Part shown: positions 22,036 to 33,253 of the stretch, in pieces | How the letters are laid out: the number at the start of each line of letters is the position of its first letter | Numbering within the stretch: position 1 is the stretch's first letter | Assembly: GCA_024195585.1 (NCBI GenBank) | Contig: SWBL01000117.1 | Span: 62,001-126,000, forward strand | DNA length: 64,000 nt | Direction: 5' to 3' | Source of the DNA: Aureobasidium sp. EXF-3400 | Lineage: Eukaryota > Ascomycota > Dothideomycetes > Dothideales > Saccotheciaceae | Notes under the pieces: model-generated | What the model was told of the DNA's origin: nothing | What the model saw: only the letters and a program-made list of their open reading frames with translations | Database searches by the model: none | Translations under genes and position numbers: made by a program

Positions 22036-23262
22036 AGTGACACGAGCGGAGTTGTTCAGACTGCACTACAACCTGGATACTGCAACGTACTTAACAGCGG
22101 GCAAAGAAGGAACCTCGATGTCAAGTTGATTCCAGATTGGACAGGCCCAGCCCCGCAACAACACCGACAACCACAACAAGGTCCTCGTAGAGACCAACCT
22201 CCCGCACCTAAGGTCTCTCCGACCGCCGCCGCTCAGTACGAGAAGTACAGGAATTCCTGGATTGCCCACACGACTGGCAGCGACAGAAGATCCAAAAGGA
22301 AATACACCACATTGGCCCCACTCAAGAAGGCCGGATACGGCGGTGTAACAGCCTTCGACCTCACATCCAAGAACGCTACCTCATTCACGCAGTGTACGTT
22401 TCACTGTACGGCTCCTTGGTGTACAGCAGCCTTTGATCCGAATGTTACACCAAAGTACTTCCTCTTCCACATGGAAGAACCAGCACATGCCCAGTGGCTT
22501 ATGACTCAGCCAGAGACGTTTCAATGCCGCTTCAGTTGCGGTCAAGCGTTTATCTGTGAATACTCGCGCTTCCGCCATGAGGCCTCGCAGACTTGTCCGA
22601 ATCAGCCTGCTGCTGTAGACACTATGCGAGTCAACTGTCCTGACAAGTTTAAGAAGAGGTGCCGCGAAATTAACGACAACAACACAGCAATGTTGGTATG
22701 GGAATACATAAAACACTACGAAAAGGAGCATGCAAGTTACCAGTATCATCACAACCCTAACGCATTGAAGTGCCACACTTGCGAGCTAGGATTTGAGAGC
22801 CGACGGCTCTATGTCCGCCATTTGATTGGCGCCATCCGCTTCAAGCAGTACATGACGACGACTACTCTATCAATGAGCAACTACTTACATTATGTAACGC
22901 TCGAGAAAAAAGGGTTTATCTGGACAATCCCTGAAAGATACATTTCCGTCAACACCGCAGCAGGGCAGTTCTCACAGCAAGAGTTCCCAAGCAACGAGCT
23001 TTTGAAGACTGCGTACGGAGAGGGCAACGGAGGTCATCATCTCATCTTCTTCTTTCGAGCTAGTGGAAAGCGAGGATTTACACGCACCCTGCAGAACCGT
23101 CTTAAGTTTATTAAGAACACCATCGAATTCCTTCGTCGCACAGGCCGCGTCTGTGGCCGTATATCTGTCGTGATCATTGCAACTGAGTTCACCAAAGCTA
23201 AGCTGATGCCCAGCTTCTCTAGCGATTTTGAAGCAGAGCTTAACTTCATCTCAGTATGGTAG
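22036..23262 (+). CDS. Protein with four C2H2-like finger modules (paralogue 2), 5' end unresolved
   Basis: The frame is open from 22036 (after TAG) to the stop at 23262 but has no ATG before the first finger module, so a 5' exon is missing, unrecognised or lost. Order of modules: CTAPWCTAAF..FHMEEPAH, FQCRFSCGQAF..FRHEASQTC, VNCPDKFKKRC..KHYEKEH and LKCHTCELGFESRRLYVRH. The last matches CELGFESR of the upstream paralogue; nucleotide identity there is only roughly two thirds, so the duplication is old. The N-terminus is Gln/Pro-rich. The C-terminal ~110 residues are basic and hydrophobic, without counterpart in paralogue 1. Function unknown. Confidence 0.45.
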   Translation, partial: SDTSGVVQTALQPGYCNVLNSGQRRNLDVKLIPDWTGPAPQQHRQPQQGPRRDQPPAPKVSPTAAAQYEKYRNSWIAHTTGSDRRSKRKYTTLAPLKKAGYGGVTAFDLTSKNATSFTQCTFHCTAPWCTAAFDPNVTPKYFLFHMEEPAHAQWLMTQPETFQCRFSCGQAFICEYSRFRHEASQTCPNQPAAVDTMRVNCPDKFKKRCREINDNNTAMLVWEYIKHYEKEHASYQYHHNPNALKCHTCELGFESRRLYVRHLIGAIRFKQYMTTTTLSMSNYLHYVTLEKKGFIWTIPERYISVNTAAGQFSQQEFPSNELLKTAYGEGNGGHHLIFFFRASGKRGFTRTLQNRLKFIKNTIEFLRRTGRVCGRISVVIIATEFTKAKLMPSFSSDFEAELNFISVW

Positions 23263-23321
23263 TGTAAGGGCTTTCGATCTCACCTCGAGGGATGTTTCAT
23301 CATTCACACAGCGCACGTTTC
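23262..23321 (+). pseudogene. Fragment of a third copy of the finger gene
   Basis: Aligned by hand with 22343-22402 (the AFDLTS..SFTQ.TF segment of paralogue 2), 45 of 60 bases agree without a gap. The fragment starts inside the stop codon region of paralogue 2 and runs into stops soon after. It marks a decayed tandem copy. Confidence 0.6.
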
Positions 23322-23330
23322 GATCAACGT

Positions 23331-24078
23331 CCTCAGTGCAACAAACGGAGCTCGTGGTTGAGACTTGTGAATCATCTCGAGTCAGAACTGAACGATACAG
23401 TTAGAGTCGAGGTATAGGGAAGGCTACTATGGCAATGGTGAGGAGAAAAACGGAAGTAGCTGCAGGGAGGCAACCATTCATTGACAGAGCAAATTACTAA
23501 AGAAGAGAAGCAAGAACGTTTGCAGAAAGAGGCACTATCACTTGATTGCAAGGTAGCGAATTCTTCCGAACGTCGACATCCTTTCCAGAGGAACGTACTA
23601 GACAAAGAACCAACTCTACCTTTTCCTTACCTCTCTTTCACGAACCCTGCTCCGCGAGAACATGTGCATCGCACCACAAACCCACACTTCGATCGATAGT
23701 AAGTACACAGACAAACTATTCACCTCAATTCTTACCATTGTATTAGACTCGACCACGGCCACTCATTGTTAGTCAATAGCAAGTCTAGTCTATGCCTTGG
23801 AAACTACAATGACAGCTCAATTGCTTTTTCAGAAACGTGATTCTATTCACCAACACCAACAATGGACGGCTTGGCTATTGATCATGAGCATACTAATATC
23901 AACTCTCGAGAAAGATGTTCTCCTCTTCCTATCATCCACTCCATCGCTCTGCTGCTGCTGCTTCTTCTTCTTCTTCCTGTTGTTATTACACTACACCCCG
24001 CTGGTTCGGGTTCTTGCTTTATATCGTCCTTGCTTCGCGATTCCTCGCTGTCTTGCTGGTCAAGGCCCTTTCATCGCT
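23331..24078. other. Intergenic before the F-box-like gene
   Basis: No recognisable gene. The region 23900-24075 is strongly pyrimidine-rich on the plus strand and keeps an open frame in front of the F-box-like ATG, with poly-Cys/Phe/Leu translation typical of CT repeats rather than protein. Confidence 0.45.
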
Positions 24079-25600
24079 ATGTCTTTCACCAAGTGCTGCT
24101 CCCCTGAGTTTGATACCGGCTTCGGTTCGTCCCTCACTCTCAGTAGCCCCATCACTGATCCCGTCGACGTCCCGTTTCGCTTTCGCGACCTGCCCAAGGA
24201 ACTTCGCTTCATGGTCTACGAGTACGCTTTGTCATTCGACTCAATTGACAAGTACTGCGAAGACTATCTGGAACTCCTATGTGCCACCACACCAAACACA
24301 AGAGAGTCTGTTCCTGCACCTGATGTCAAAAAAGTCTGCCCATCCATTCTCCTGATCAGCAAGGAGATCACCGAGGAAGCTCTGCCCATCTTGTACAAGA
24401 CTCCTCTCAACTTGTCGTTCGGTATCTTGAAGGCCCATTTCCAGGATCTCATTGCCCCAGAGCTGCTTCGCAAACTTCGCAGCATCAACATCTCGGATAC
24501 TGGAGTTCGTCATCTCAGCCATCCTCCCCATCATTGCTTCAGTGGTCTTTGCTACGCTTTCGTTGAGCTCGCTGTCATTCTCAGATCTGGTCACTCGCTC
24601 AAGTCACTCACCATGGATTACGCATCACCTTATCTGTCTGTTCATCTGAAGGAGTGTCTTAACGATGATGGAAGGGAATGTGGTATCAAGAGCTGGAACC
24701 GAAACCTGCTTAGATCCCTCAAGGAGCTGCACAACATCGAAAAGGTTTCTGTGGCTATCGAGCTTTCCGAGGAGGTGAAGCAGGATCTTGTCAGCTCTAT
24801 GAAGGGTCCGGCTTGTAGCTTCCTCAGCCTTCCTCTCCATGTCCGCCAGAAGATCTACGGCTATGCTGCCGATCCCAACGACGGTGCACATGCATTGCAG
24901 CGTGCCACCAAGGAGCTGGCTTTGTAAGTCTACACCACAAGACCTTTGAAGCAGCAAACTAACCCAGATTAGCAACGAGGATCCTGACTTCCAGGAAAAG
25001 ACCACTCCAACCATCTTCCTTCTCAACAAGCAAATCAACGAAGAGGCATCGGAAGTCATCTACAGCAAGCCATTCGTCATCAAGAACCTGTACCCCATGG
25101 TCAACATGACCTTCCTCAAGCTCGACGACTTCTTCACCCGCTACGTGTTCAAGAAGGTTCAACACTTGGAGTTGCATCTGACCGACCACAACCACCTAAG
25201 CATGCTCTACACCATCACCAGCGTGCTCAAACGCCGCCGCAAGAACAACCTTCTCAAGTCCCTTACACTCCACTTCTCAGAACCACGCAGCAAACGCCTC
25301 ATCCTCGCTGTCAACGAGTACTACCCCGACAATGCTGTCTACGTCTGCATGCGCAGTCTCAACTACCTCCGCGGCTGTGTCGACAAGGTCTCCATTACTG
25401 GAAGTATGCCTGAGTGCTTTACTGCTCCTATCATCCACAACATGGGCTTACAGTCGTTGAATGAGATGTCCATGCCTGTCAAGGTGCTCAACGAGCACGG
25501 TCGTGAGGTTGATGTGCATGCGGTTCAGGGCACTGTTTTCTACAGAAGGTACCGTGGTGTCTTGGCCGATCCTATGGATCAGCGTATGGTGATTGATTGA
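24079..25600 (+). CDS. F-box-like protein with two F-box-type motifs
   Basis: Two exons, 24079-24923 and 24973-25600, giving 490 aa. The 49-nt intron has an AAACTAACC branch site. The start is the ATG before SFTKCCSPEF; the longer upstream frame is a CT-rich artefact. Residues ~33-52 (FRFRDLPKELRFMVYEYAL) and ~248-263 (FLSLPLHVRQKIYGYA) both match the LPxElRxxIYxyA start of fungal F-box-like/2EXR domains. Each is followed by a PTIFLLNKQINEEASEV or SILLISKEITEEALPI segment, so the protein is an internal duplication of one ~240-aa unit. Such proteins are expanded in plant-associated ascomycetes. Binding to Skp1 is possible but not shown. Confidence 0.7.
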
Positions 25601-25995
25601 TGAGGAGGAGGCAGATCTTGGTGGATGGTTGTCGTTGGAGAGGATGAAGGAGGAAAGGATGGAAAGAGCGACTCTTGATGGTGAGCTGTTTACTTTGCTC
25701 ACACCAGGCAAGAGCGAGAAGAGGTGGAGAGGAACGCGCCTGCTTTGGGAGACCGAACCGATCATCAGAACATGCCCATGGTCTCCTTTGTCGTCGCTGA
25801 AGATCTTGTTTCTTTATACACACTCTTTGGGTGGCTTTGCCTTTTTCATTGCTTCTTAGACTACATACAGTATTTCATAGCAAATTGAGCCTGCTCAATC
25901 CAACTCCTCTTGTCCCAAAGTCCTGTTTTCCTTTCTGTGAAGACATCAATATTCAATTCGTTCTCTGCAACTTTACACCAGATGCAATCCCCAGA
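25601..25995. other. Intergenic between convergent genes
   Basis: 3' flanks of the F-box-like gene (plus) and the MFS gene (minus). No other feature is visible. Confidence 0.5.
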
Positions 25996-27574
25996 TTACA
26001 GCTCAATCTTGAACTTCTCTCTAATCATGCCACCATACCTGTAGAACAAGACTGGTGCAGGTGCAATAGCCAACGCCAGGAACCCAAACACACTGCCTCC
26101 CCACCCATACCCCAAAGCCTTGAACAAAGACGGCGCAATCAAAGGCACAATACCACCGAACAGACTCCTGAATACTGCACCAGCAGCAATAGCAGAAGCA
26201 GCATACTTCTCAAACGAATCAATGTAGTAGTTCTGCGTACAGTTGAGAATCATAACCTGTCCAATACCGTAGAAGTAAGTTGCGGTGATGCAAAGAGCCC
26301 AATGAGCGTGTTTATCCACAGCCCAGAAGAAGCAGAAGAGAGATACTGGAATTAGGACGGAGCCGATATTTGCTAATGGAAGACGGTATTCAGGGATTGG
26401 ATCACGCTTGTTGCGTTCGCCGAGTTTCTTGTACACGCGATCGATCTGCGGAACGAGGAACCAGACAGCTGTTAAAAATCCCAGGCCAGGGCCCAAATAG
26501 AGGAGACCGACTTGTTCGGTGTCGAAGCCATAGTCGCCTTCGAAAATGGCTTGCATGTTTGTGTAGATGCTGTATGTTGTTCCGAAGATGAGGGCTTGGT
26601 AAGCACTCATGATGAGCACAATAGGCTGCGTAATGATCCTGAAAGGTCTCTTCAAGGAGTGAAGCAATTTCTTGCTCAATGGCCGTTCGTCTTCGCCTTC
26701 GATGCGGTACTTGCCAGAATTTCCTTCTTCGGATTCCATACTAGCTTTCTTGCGGTTTAGAAGAACGGGTGCGAAGGATTCATGCAAGAAGAAATAGCCG
26801 ACTATGGTGTTGATGGAACAAATGATTGTGGTTGTCCAGAAGATCCAGCGCCAGCCTGCTCGTTGCACTATGATGCCACCAAATAGAGGGCCGAGTGTAG
26901 GACCAAGGAGAGGACCGAGCAAGTACCATCCGAATACACCGGCTCTCTCTTCTGGTACAAACATATCTGAGATTGTTCCGCCACCTGAGAAATGTCAGCA
27001 CAAACAGCTTGACACACAAGACAAGACTTCACAAACCATTTGCGATAGCCACAGCACCGAAGAAACCAGAGATAGTTCTGACAGCCAGCAAAGTGGCAAT
27101 GTTAGGAGCAAGTGCAGACGGAATTTGAAGAATGGTGAATGCAGTATAACAATAGATGTAGACGTTTCTTCTTCCAAAAGTCTCCGAAAGGGGAGCAAGA
27201 ACGAGAGGCCCAATACCCAACATGATCACGAAACCAGTGGTACAACCAATGACAGCATCTTTGGTGGTGTTGAGATCATCAGCTATTTGCTGGATGCCGG
27301 GACTAAACATGGATGATGCCAGAGGCGAGAGGACTAGACAGACATATCGTCAGCTCACCATTTTACAGACATGAAAGGAAGACAACTTACTGGCCATCAA
27401 GGCAATAATAGCAACATTGGTCATCTTTCTTCGCTTCGTCCACTGTCTTGGATCATCCGCATCATTCTCAGAGAACGAGATGATCTCGCGACTATCCCCG
27501 CCTTCTCCGCCATCGACGTGCCCGTTTTGAAGCAAGGGCTCTCGCTCATCTTGTCTGTTCTGTTGAGGACTCAT
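25996..27574 (-). CDS. MFS transporter, drug:H+ antiporter-1 (DHA1) type
   Basis: Three exons: 27574-27391, 27333-27037 and 26984-25996, giving 489 aa. A polar N-tail of ~45 residues precedes about 12 hydrophobic segments. The DHA1 loop 2-3 signature is PLSETFGRRNVYI, and the segment-5 region reads GWYLLGPLLGPTLGPLFGG, the motif C of antiporters. A charged central loop (about residues 205-235) separates the two six-helix halves. Such carriers export drugs, polyamines or toxic metabolites from the plasma membrane in exchange for protons. Substrate unknown. No biosynthetic genes sit next to it, so a general efflux role is more likely than a cluster transporter. Confidence 0.88.
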
Positions 27575-28014
27575 CTTTGCACGGCTTGTTGAAAAAGCAC
27601 GCGACTTTTGTTGATGAATGAGAGAGAAGCTCGCCGCTCATAGGAAAGAGGTGACAAGCTTGGAGGACGATCTAAACGATCAAACGCGCGATCTGCCATG
27701 TCCCTGCAGGATGACGTCTCGATTTTCCTGGGGCATTTTTTGAGCCTCCTATTTTCGCTCGATCATTGCCGATGCCTCATACTAGAGGCGATGTAAGCTA
27801 GCCAATTGCTTCTTGTAGCATCATCTATTGCTGATGGTTGAGCTCTCTGTAGTTTTGTAGCTGCTGTTTTCGAGAATCGGGCGGCTATCGCGTTCAAGAT
27901 GATCATATGAAGCTTAGCGCGAACACAAACATCATGAACGTGTTTCCCGAAGATAGTTGCTTGAGATTGTGTAATTTACAAGATTTATACAACAAAAAAA
28001 GACTGGTCATAACA
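27575..28014. other. Intergenic, promoter of the MFS gene
   Basis: 440 bp between the MFS start and the hydrolase stop, both on the minus strand. No additional feature is recognised. Confidence 0.45.
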
Positions 28015-29493
28015 TCAGTTCCATGAGAAACCTCTCTTGTTGTCGGCCGGGCTTGTCCTCCTGCTGAGCACTTCCTCGACCTTTTCTCTGACACCCATCT
28101 TTCCACGTTTCGTTCTCACGAAATAGTTGGCAACGCCCTCAGCGTCATACCTTGGGTTGCTCTTGACGAAAGCCTCGATTTCAGCTTCCCGCGGCAGTCC
28201 AGTCCAAGCATGAGGGTAGTCAGTGTAGGACGAATCATCGCCGGTATTGGGGAGTTCGAGCTTGAGCTCGTCGGCAAAGAAGGAGTTGACCTCGCTCTCG
28301 GACACTTCATCGAAAGTAGTCTTTGACCATTGGGGTTTCTCGGCAGGCTTGCGGATCAGACGTGCAGAAACACCTTCGACAAAGTCAGGGTGCTCCATGA
28401 ATTTCGAAGCAATGTTGTGCTCGTTCTGGAAAGTCTGAGCGATGTTCCATTGTGCGCCTCTCCTCAATTGCGACAGAGTGACCTTGATGCTGGTCGGGCT
28501 GCGTTGTGCAATGGTCTCGCGAGTCTTTGCAGCCCACTTCTGAACCTCAGGAGGCGAAGTTTCCTCGGTTTGTTGCAAAGCTTCCATAATCTGGTCAATG
28601 CTGTGGACCTCCTGGAAACAGTAATCGATAGCAATGCGAACGTTAGTCGAGAAATGCGGCGGCGCGTCGTGAGGCATGCCGGTAGTGAATTCCTCAATGG
28701 TGTCATTAATGATGCTGAGGCGGGTGTTGTACGAAACCTCGTCGCCAAAGTTGAGCTCGGCAAGACGAGCCTCGAGATCAGGAAGCGAACTGCTGTCAAG
28801 GTAGTGGGTAGCGATTCCTGACAAGAAGACGTTGACGCCCTTGATCTGTTCGCTGGTAAGAGCGAGGTAAGTGCCTACAGCACCATCCATGCGAGGCAAG
28901 AAGAAGCTGGCGCCGACGTCAGGGAAGAAGCCAATAGTGGTTTCGGGCATGGCGAAGACGGTGTTCTCAGTAGCGATACGGAAAGGAGCGTGAACACTGA
29001 GGCCGACACCACCACCCATGGTGATGCCGTCCATGAAGGCAACGTAGGGCTTGGGGTAAGTCGCAATGGTGTAATCGAGCTTGTATTCGAGAGCAAAGTA
29101 GTCTTTTGAACGCTGTTGACCTTCGGAACCAGTTTTGTTGTCGTTGGCCAGAGCAGCAACATCACCACCAGCACAAAGAGCTCTGCCGGCGCCCTTGAGA
29201 ACGATGACATTTGCAAGTTGAGATTTTTGCCATTCCTTCAGGCGTGGTAGAATCTTGTTGGCCATGGAGCCATTGAGCGAGTTGAGCTTCTTGGGGCGGT
29301 TGAGCTCAATGGTGCGAACACCGTAGTGGGAGCTGAAAAGGACATCGTTGGGATCGTCTTGGGGCTTTCCAGCCATGTCGGAGAAGGAGGGGTTGTTGAT
29401 ACGGGCGCGGAGAGGCATGATGGCAGTGGGACGAGTCCGCGAGATCCAGCTCAGCGGTTGAGCAGTGCGGGTACAAGTTGGTCGGAGCAGCAT
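28015..29493 (-). CDS. 3-hydroxyisobutyryl-CoA hydrolase, mitochondrial
   Basis: A single exon of 492 aa. It starts with an Arg-rich presequence (RPTCTRTAQPLSWISRTR). The crotonase fold is clear: TIELNRPKKLNSLN, oxyanion loop KGAGRALCAGGDVAAL and DGITMGGGVGLS. The hydrolase-type catalytic Glu and Asp are in FAMPETTIGFFPDVGASFFL. The C-terminal HIBCH extension (FQNEHNIASKFMEHPDFVEG) separates it from simple enoyl-CoA hydratases. It cleaves 3-hydroxyisobutyryl-CoA to the free acid in valine catabolism in the mitochondrial matrix. The yeast equivalent is Ehd3, which is also reported with mitoribosomes. The gene is divergent from the mitochondrial EF-Tu gene, with a shared 381-bp promoter region. 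Confidence 0.9.
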   Translation of the reverse strand: MLLRPTCTRTAQPLSWISRTRPTAIMPLRARINNPSFSDMAGKPQDDPNDVLFSSHYGVRTIELNRPKKLNSLNGSMANKILPRLKEWQKSQLANVIVLKGAGRALCAGGDVAALANDNKTGSEGQQRSKDYFALEYKLDYTIATYPKPYVAFMDGITMGGGVGLSVHAPFRIATENTVFAMPETTIGFFPDVGASFFLPRMDGAVGTYLALTSEQIKGVNVFLSGIATHYLDSSSLPDLEARLAELNFGDEVSYNTRLSIINDTIEEFTTGMPHDAPPHFSTNVRIAIDYCFQEVHSIDQIMEALQQTEETSPPEVQKWAAKTRETIAQRSPTSIKVTLSQLRRGAQWNIAQTFQNEHNIASKFMEHPDFVEGVSARLIRKPAEKPQWSKTTFDEVSESEVNSFFADELKLELPNTGDDSSYTDYPHAWTGLPREAEIEAFVKSNPRYDAEGVANYFVRTKRGKMGVREKVEEVLSRRTSPADNKRGFSWN

Positions 29494-29874
29494 GTTGAAG
29501 AGAGAAGGAGGACGGCTTTCTTAAGCGGGCATGGATTGCTTGAGCAAGCTTCAGAGCCTCGGTAAAGGGCAAGCCGAAGATTGCGGGCAAGAAGTGCGAC
29601 CGAGATGGATGAAACAAGCGACTGGGAGAGACCGAGTCCAGCAAAGGTAGGGAATGCGACAGAAAGGTCCAAATGCGAAAGGGAAAGAGCTCTGAGCTGA
29701 ACCGGGGTGCTTTGCAATGGTCGACCTGCGATTCGAGGAAAGCACAAAGGGCCGGCCACAAATTCCGAGCAAACAGAGCAAACAGAAAAAGTTGAGCTTC
29801 CACTTGGACATGGTCAGGAACGATTCGCCGCACTTGGTCCGTCGTCTTGTCCATTCCACTCGCTGAACAGCATC
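29494..29874. promoter_or_regulatory. Bidirectional promoter, HIBCH / mitochondrial EF-Tu
   Basis: The whole 381-bp gap between two divergent start codons, so both core promoters and leaders must lie here (inference). The EF-Tu start has a good context (CATCATGTCTTC). Confidence 0.55.
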
Positions 29875-31301
29875 ATGTCTTCGTTTGCCAGTGCCTTCCT
29901 GCGTACCAGCCGTGCTGCTCTCCGTAGCAATGGCGCCGCCAACCCCGTCCAGGCCGCATGGGGCTCTCGCGGAGGTGCCTACATGAGAAACTATGCCACT
30001 GCTTTCGAGCGCAACAAGCCTCACGTCAACATTGGTCCGTCGCCACGACCCTTGTCCACTCTATGCCCTAACTGACACACCTCAGGTACCATCGGTCACG
30101 TCGATCACGGCAAGACCACCCTCACTGCCGCCATCACCAAGCGCCAGGCCGAGAAGGGCTACGCCAACTTCCTCGACTACGCCTCCATCGACAAGGCCCC
30201 CGAGGAGCGCAAGCGTGGTATCACCATCTCCACTGCTCACATCGAGTACCAGACCGACAACCGCCACTATGCCCACGTCGACTGCCCTGGTCACGCCGAT
30301 TACATCAAGAACATGATCACTGGTGCTGCTTCCATGGACGGTGCCATTATCGTTGTCGCCGCCTCCGACGGTCAGATGCCCCAGACCAGAGAGCACTTGC
30401 TCCTCGCCCGTCAGGTCGGTATCCAGAAGATTGTCGTCTTCGTCAACAAGGTCGACGCCATCGAGGACAAGGAGATGCTTGAGCTCGTCGAGATGGAGAT
30501 GCGTGAGCTTCTCAGCAGCTACGGTTTCGAGGGTGACGAGACCCCCATCATCATGGGTTCTGCTCTGTGCGCCCTTGAGAACCGCCAGCCCGAGATTGGT
30601 GCCACCCAGATCGACAACCTGATGAACGCTGTTGATGAGTGGATCCCTACTCCCCAGAGAGACCTCGAGAAGCCCTTCCTCATGTCCGTTGAGGATGTCT
30701 TCTCCATCCCCGGCCGTGGTACCGTCGTTTCTGGCCGTGTAGAGCGTGGTACCCTGAAGAAGGATACCGAAATCGAGCTTGTTGGCAAGAACAAGGTCCC
30801 CATCAAGACCAAGGTTACCGACATCGAGACCTTCAAGAAGTCTTGCGACGAGTCCCGTGCCGGTGACAACTCCGGTCTTTTGCTCCGTGGTATCAAGCGT
30901 GAGGAAGTCACCCGTGGTATGGTCGTTGTCAAGCCCGGCTCCGTCACCTCCCACAAGAAGTTCCTTGTCTCCATGTACGTCCTGACCAAGGAGGAAGGTG
31001 GTCGTCACACTGGCTTCCACGGAAACTACCGTCCCCAGATCTTCATCCGTACTGCTGGTAAGTCTTGATCCCGAATCGCTCTTTAATTGTAGATCTAACA
31101 CGTCCAACAGACGAGGCTGCTGCTATTGACTGGCCCGAAGGCACCGAGGACGCTGACTCCAAGATGGTCATGCCTGGTGACAACGTCGAGATGGTCTGCT
31201 CCCTCCACAAGCCTCTTGCCGTTGAGCAGGGACAGCGCTTCAACATCCGTGAGGGTGGTCGCACCGTCGCCACTGGTATCATCACTCGCATCCTCGAGTA
31301 A
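29875..31301 (+). CDS. TUF1: Translation elongation factor Tu, mitochondrial
   Basis: Three exons: 29875-30034, 30086-31057 and 31111-31301, giving 440 aa. A presequence of about 40 residues (basic, ending [16 protein letters not shown]) precedes the GTPase. G1 GHVDHGKT is at residues 57-64; the switch region has [15 protein letters not shown]3 is [13 protein letters not shown]4 is NKVD; and G5 lies near GSALCAL. Domains 2 and 3 are complete, ending [14 protein letters not shown]. It delivers aminoacyl-tRNA to the mitoribosome. Codon choice is strongly biased to C-ending codons, unlike its neighbours, as expected for a highly expressed gene. The antisense strand keeps a long open frame only because of this bias. 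Confidence 0.97.
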
Positions 31302-33253
31302 ACTTGACAAAATCTCGCCACCATGGCTTCGTGCCATGCCAATTGGCAACAGCCTCGACTTAGGTCGCCGCTTCGATCAGGCTATCGAAGACTGATGCGA
31401 TTGTCGGGGCCACCCTGGAGTATGTCCGAAAGGGATATCTGTACAAAAAGGTCACCAAAAGCCTCTGTTTCTATCTTCTCCACTTTCGTCGCATATCCGG
31501 TGGGTTTGTACTTTTAGCTATAGTTCTTTGTTTTTTTTGGGCCAGCAGGAAATGACATGTTATATTATCCAACCATTCTTACGACCCAGCTGTACAGCAG
31601 TCTCGACTCTGAAGCAACACCACAATCCTCTTTCCCGCTAGCCACCCTGATCGTAGCAACTGACTCCCTGCATCAACTGCTACCCAGGCCTCTTTCTTCT
31701 TCCACGTCACGCAAATCCTTGTCGTGGCCGATCGACATGGGTGCATCTCCAAACACTCTATATCCTTGAGTAGTCCCACTCGTTTCTTTACACTCAAATT
31801 AGGCACTAACCCCCATGTCTTGCCTCCACTGATCTTCCACTTCGGATGCGCTGTATATCATCATTTCGACTGCCGCTGCTTGAAGTCAATTCTAACTGAA
31901 GCCATACATGATCTTCCTTTACGGATGCATGCAATATACTAGAACCGAATGAAGTATGAATTTGCGATTGATTGATGAAGGCTCCTACGGCAAGCTCGCG
32001 AACCGCGCCTGTCTGTTTTATTACGCAACAGACGACGTGCACGGCTTCGAGTCCGCTGGCGCACCTACCTTCCATTGAGAAGGGTCTTCCACTTTTATCC
32101 GTCGGTGAAGTTGAGCCTTGCTAGTGGAAACAGGAGGATGCATATACGGACCGCAGCAGCTTTTTTCCCTCTTGGCCGTGCGTGCGTAGGGTGTTTCGCT
32201 CCGATCGCGTGACTATGCAGGAGTCATCCTTCAGGTTTTCATGTCATTTCGAGGCTGAATCCAAGAACCAGTGTCGAACAGTACTGTATCTTCGAGGTGC
32301 ATCATGGTTTTCTCGTTCTGGATCCCGGTTGAGAAGTTTGAATATGGATTGCTTCGATGTCGGTTTTCGATTCGAGGATGAGGTTGAAGTTTGGCATGTG
32401 AAGACTGGAAAACGCATGGACCATTCGTTCGCAACAGGGGTTCAAGACGACCGCTTGACACATTCGCGTCATCTCTCCAACCACCTTCACCTTCCTCACA
32501 CCTCCGGATCATCTGCCGTTGTCTAGAGGGTTCAATCCCTCTTTCCGTAAGATTAGTACGAGCTCAGAAAAGCTCTTTGGAGTCAATCTTTTCGGCCATG
32601 CGGAGCTCATAATCAAACTTCGATCATCCTGGGAGCCCAACAACTTGGACGCTCATCCTACGACCCGACACAATGGTAGAGGGGCTAGTCTATTCGAGTA
32701 TGCTGCTGGGCACTGGAACTAGTTTTCTTAGCCCTGCATATTCTCCTTACCAAATTGATGCTCGGCTTTACTGTAGCCTCTGGGTAAGAACAGGCTTCAA
32801 CACGCTTTGTCTTGTGGGTACATGATCTTCAAGTCACATTCATGCTCGGCCACCATTTCCGTCTATATTTCCTCCGATTATCATCGTCCAAAGGACGCCC
32901 AGTGCGCTCTCGACTCGACCAAACTTTCAACTCCTCGGAATGCTACCTAGTTCGTCTTGATGTGCAGACTAATAGACGTGCTATGGTCGGGGTATTTCTG
33001 GTCAAGATCTTTTGCACCTGCGCCTGTACTTCATATTTCATGGCCATCGCGCTGTCGCAATCCTGATCCAGATATCAGGTAAAGGCCTGAGTCCGTGTTC
33101 CGCCTTATCTGTGTTCCCTAAACTGCAACATAACCCTTTGCCATTCTGTTCTTCTTCTCCATTATCCTCGAATATTGCATCCTCGCTCTCGTGGCATACC
33201 CTTTTCATCACAACTTACAGGCATTGTGCCAGTAAGAGAAGATTACCGCCAAC
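31302..33253. other. Long intergenic region (about 1.95 kb)
   Basis: Several short open frames exist on both strands, but none has sustained coding character or a known motif. I see no tRNA, rRNA or clear repeat. The first ~300 bp is the EF-Tu 3' flank; the last ~200 bp is the leader of the rhodopsin-domain gene. Long leaders, a non-coding RNA or a lost gene could account for it. Confidence 0.4.

Noticed and set aside
23797..24078. N-terminal extension of the F-box-like protein with poly-Cys/Phe/Leu
   Set aside because: The sequence is a CT-rich leader. Its translation is low complexity, and the conserved protein starts well at the internal ATG 24079.
30082..31107. 341-codon minus-strand frame opposite mitochondrial EF-Tu
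   Set aside because: It is the exact antisense of a highly biased gene (C-ending codons give few antisense stops). The translation is a Val/Gly/Asp/Leu-rich artefact with no domain.
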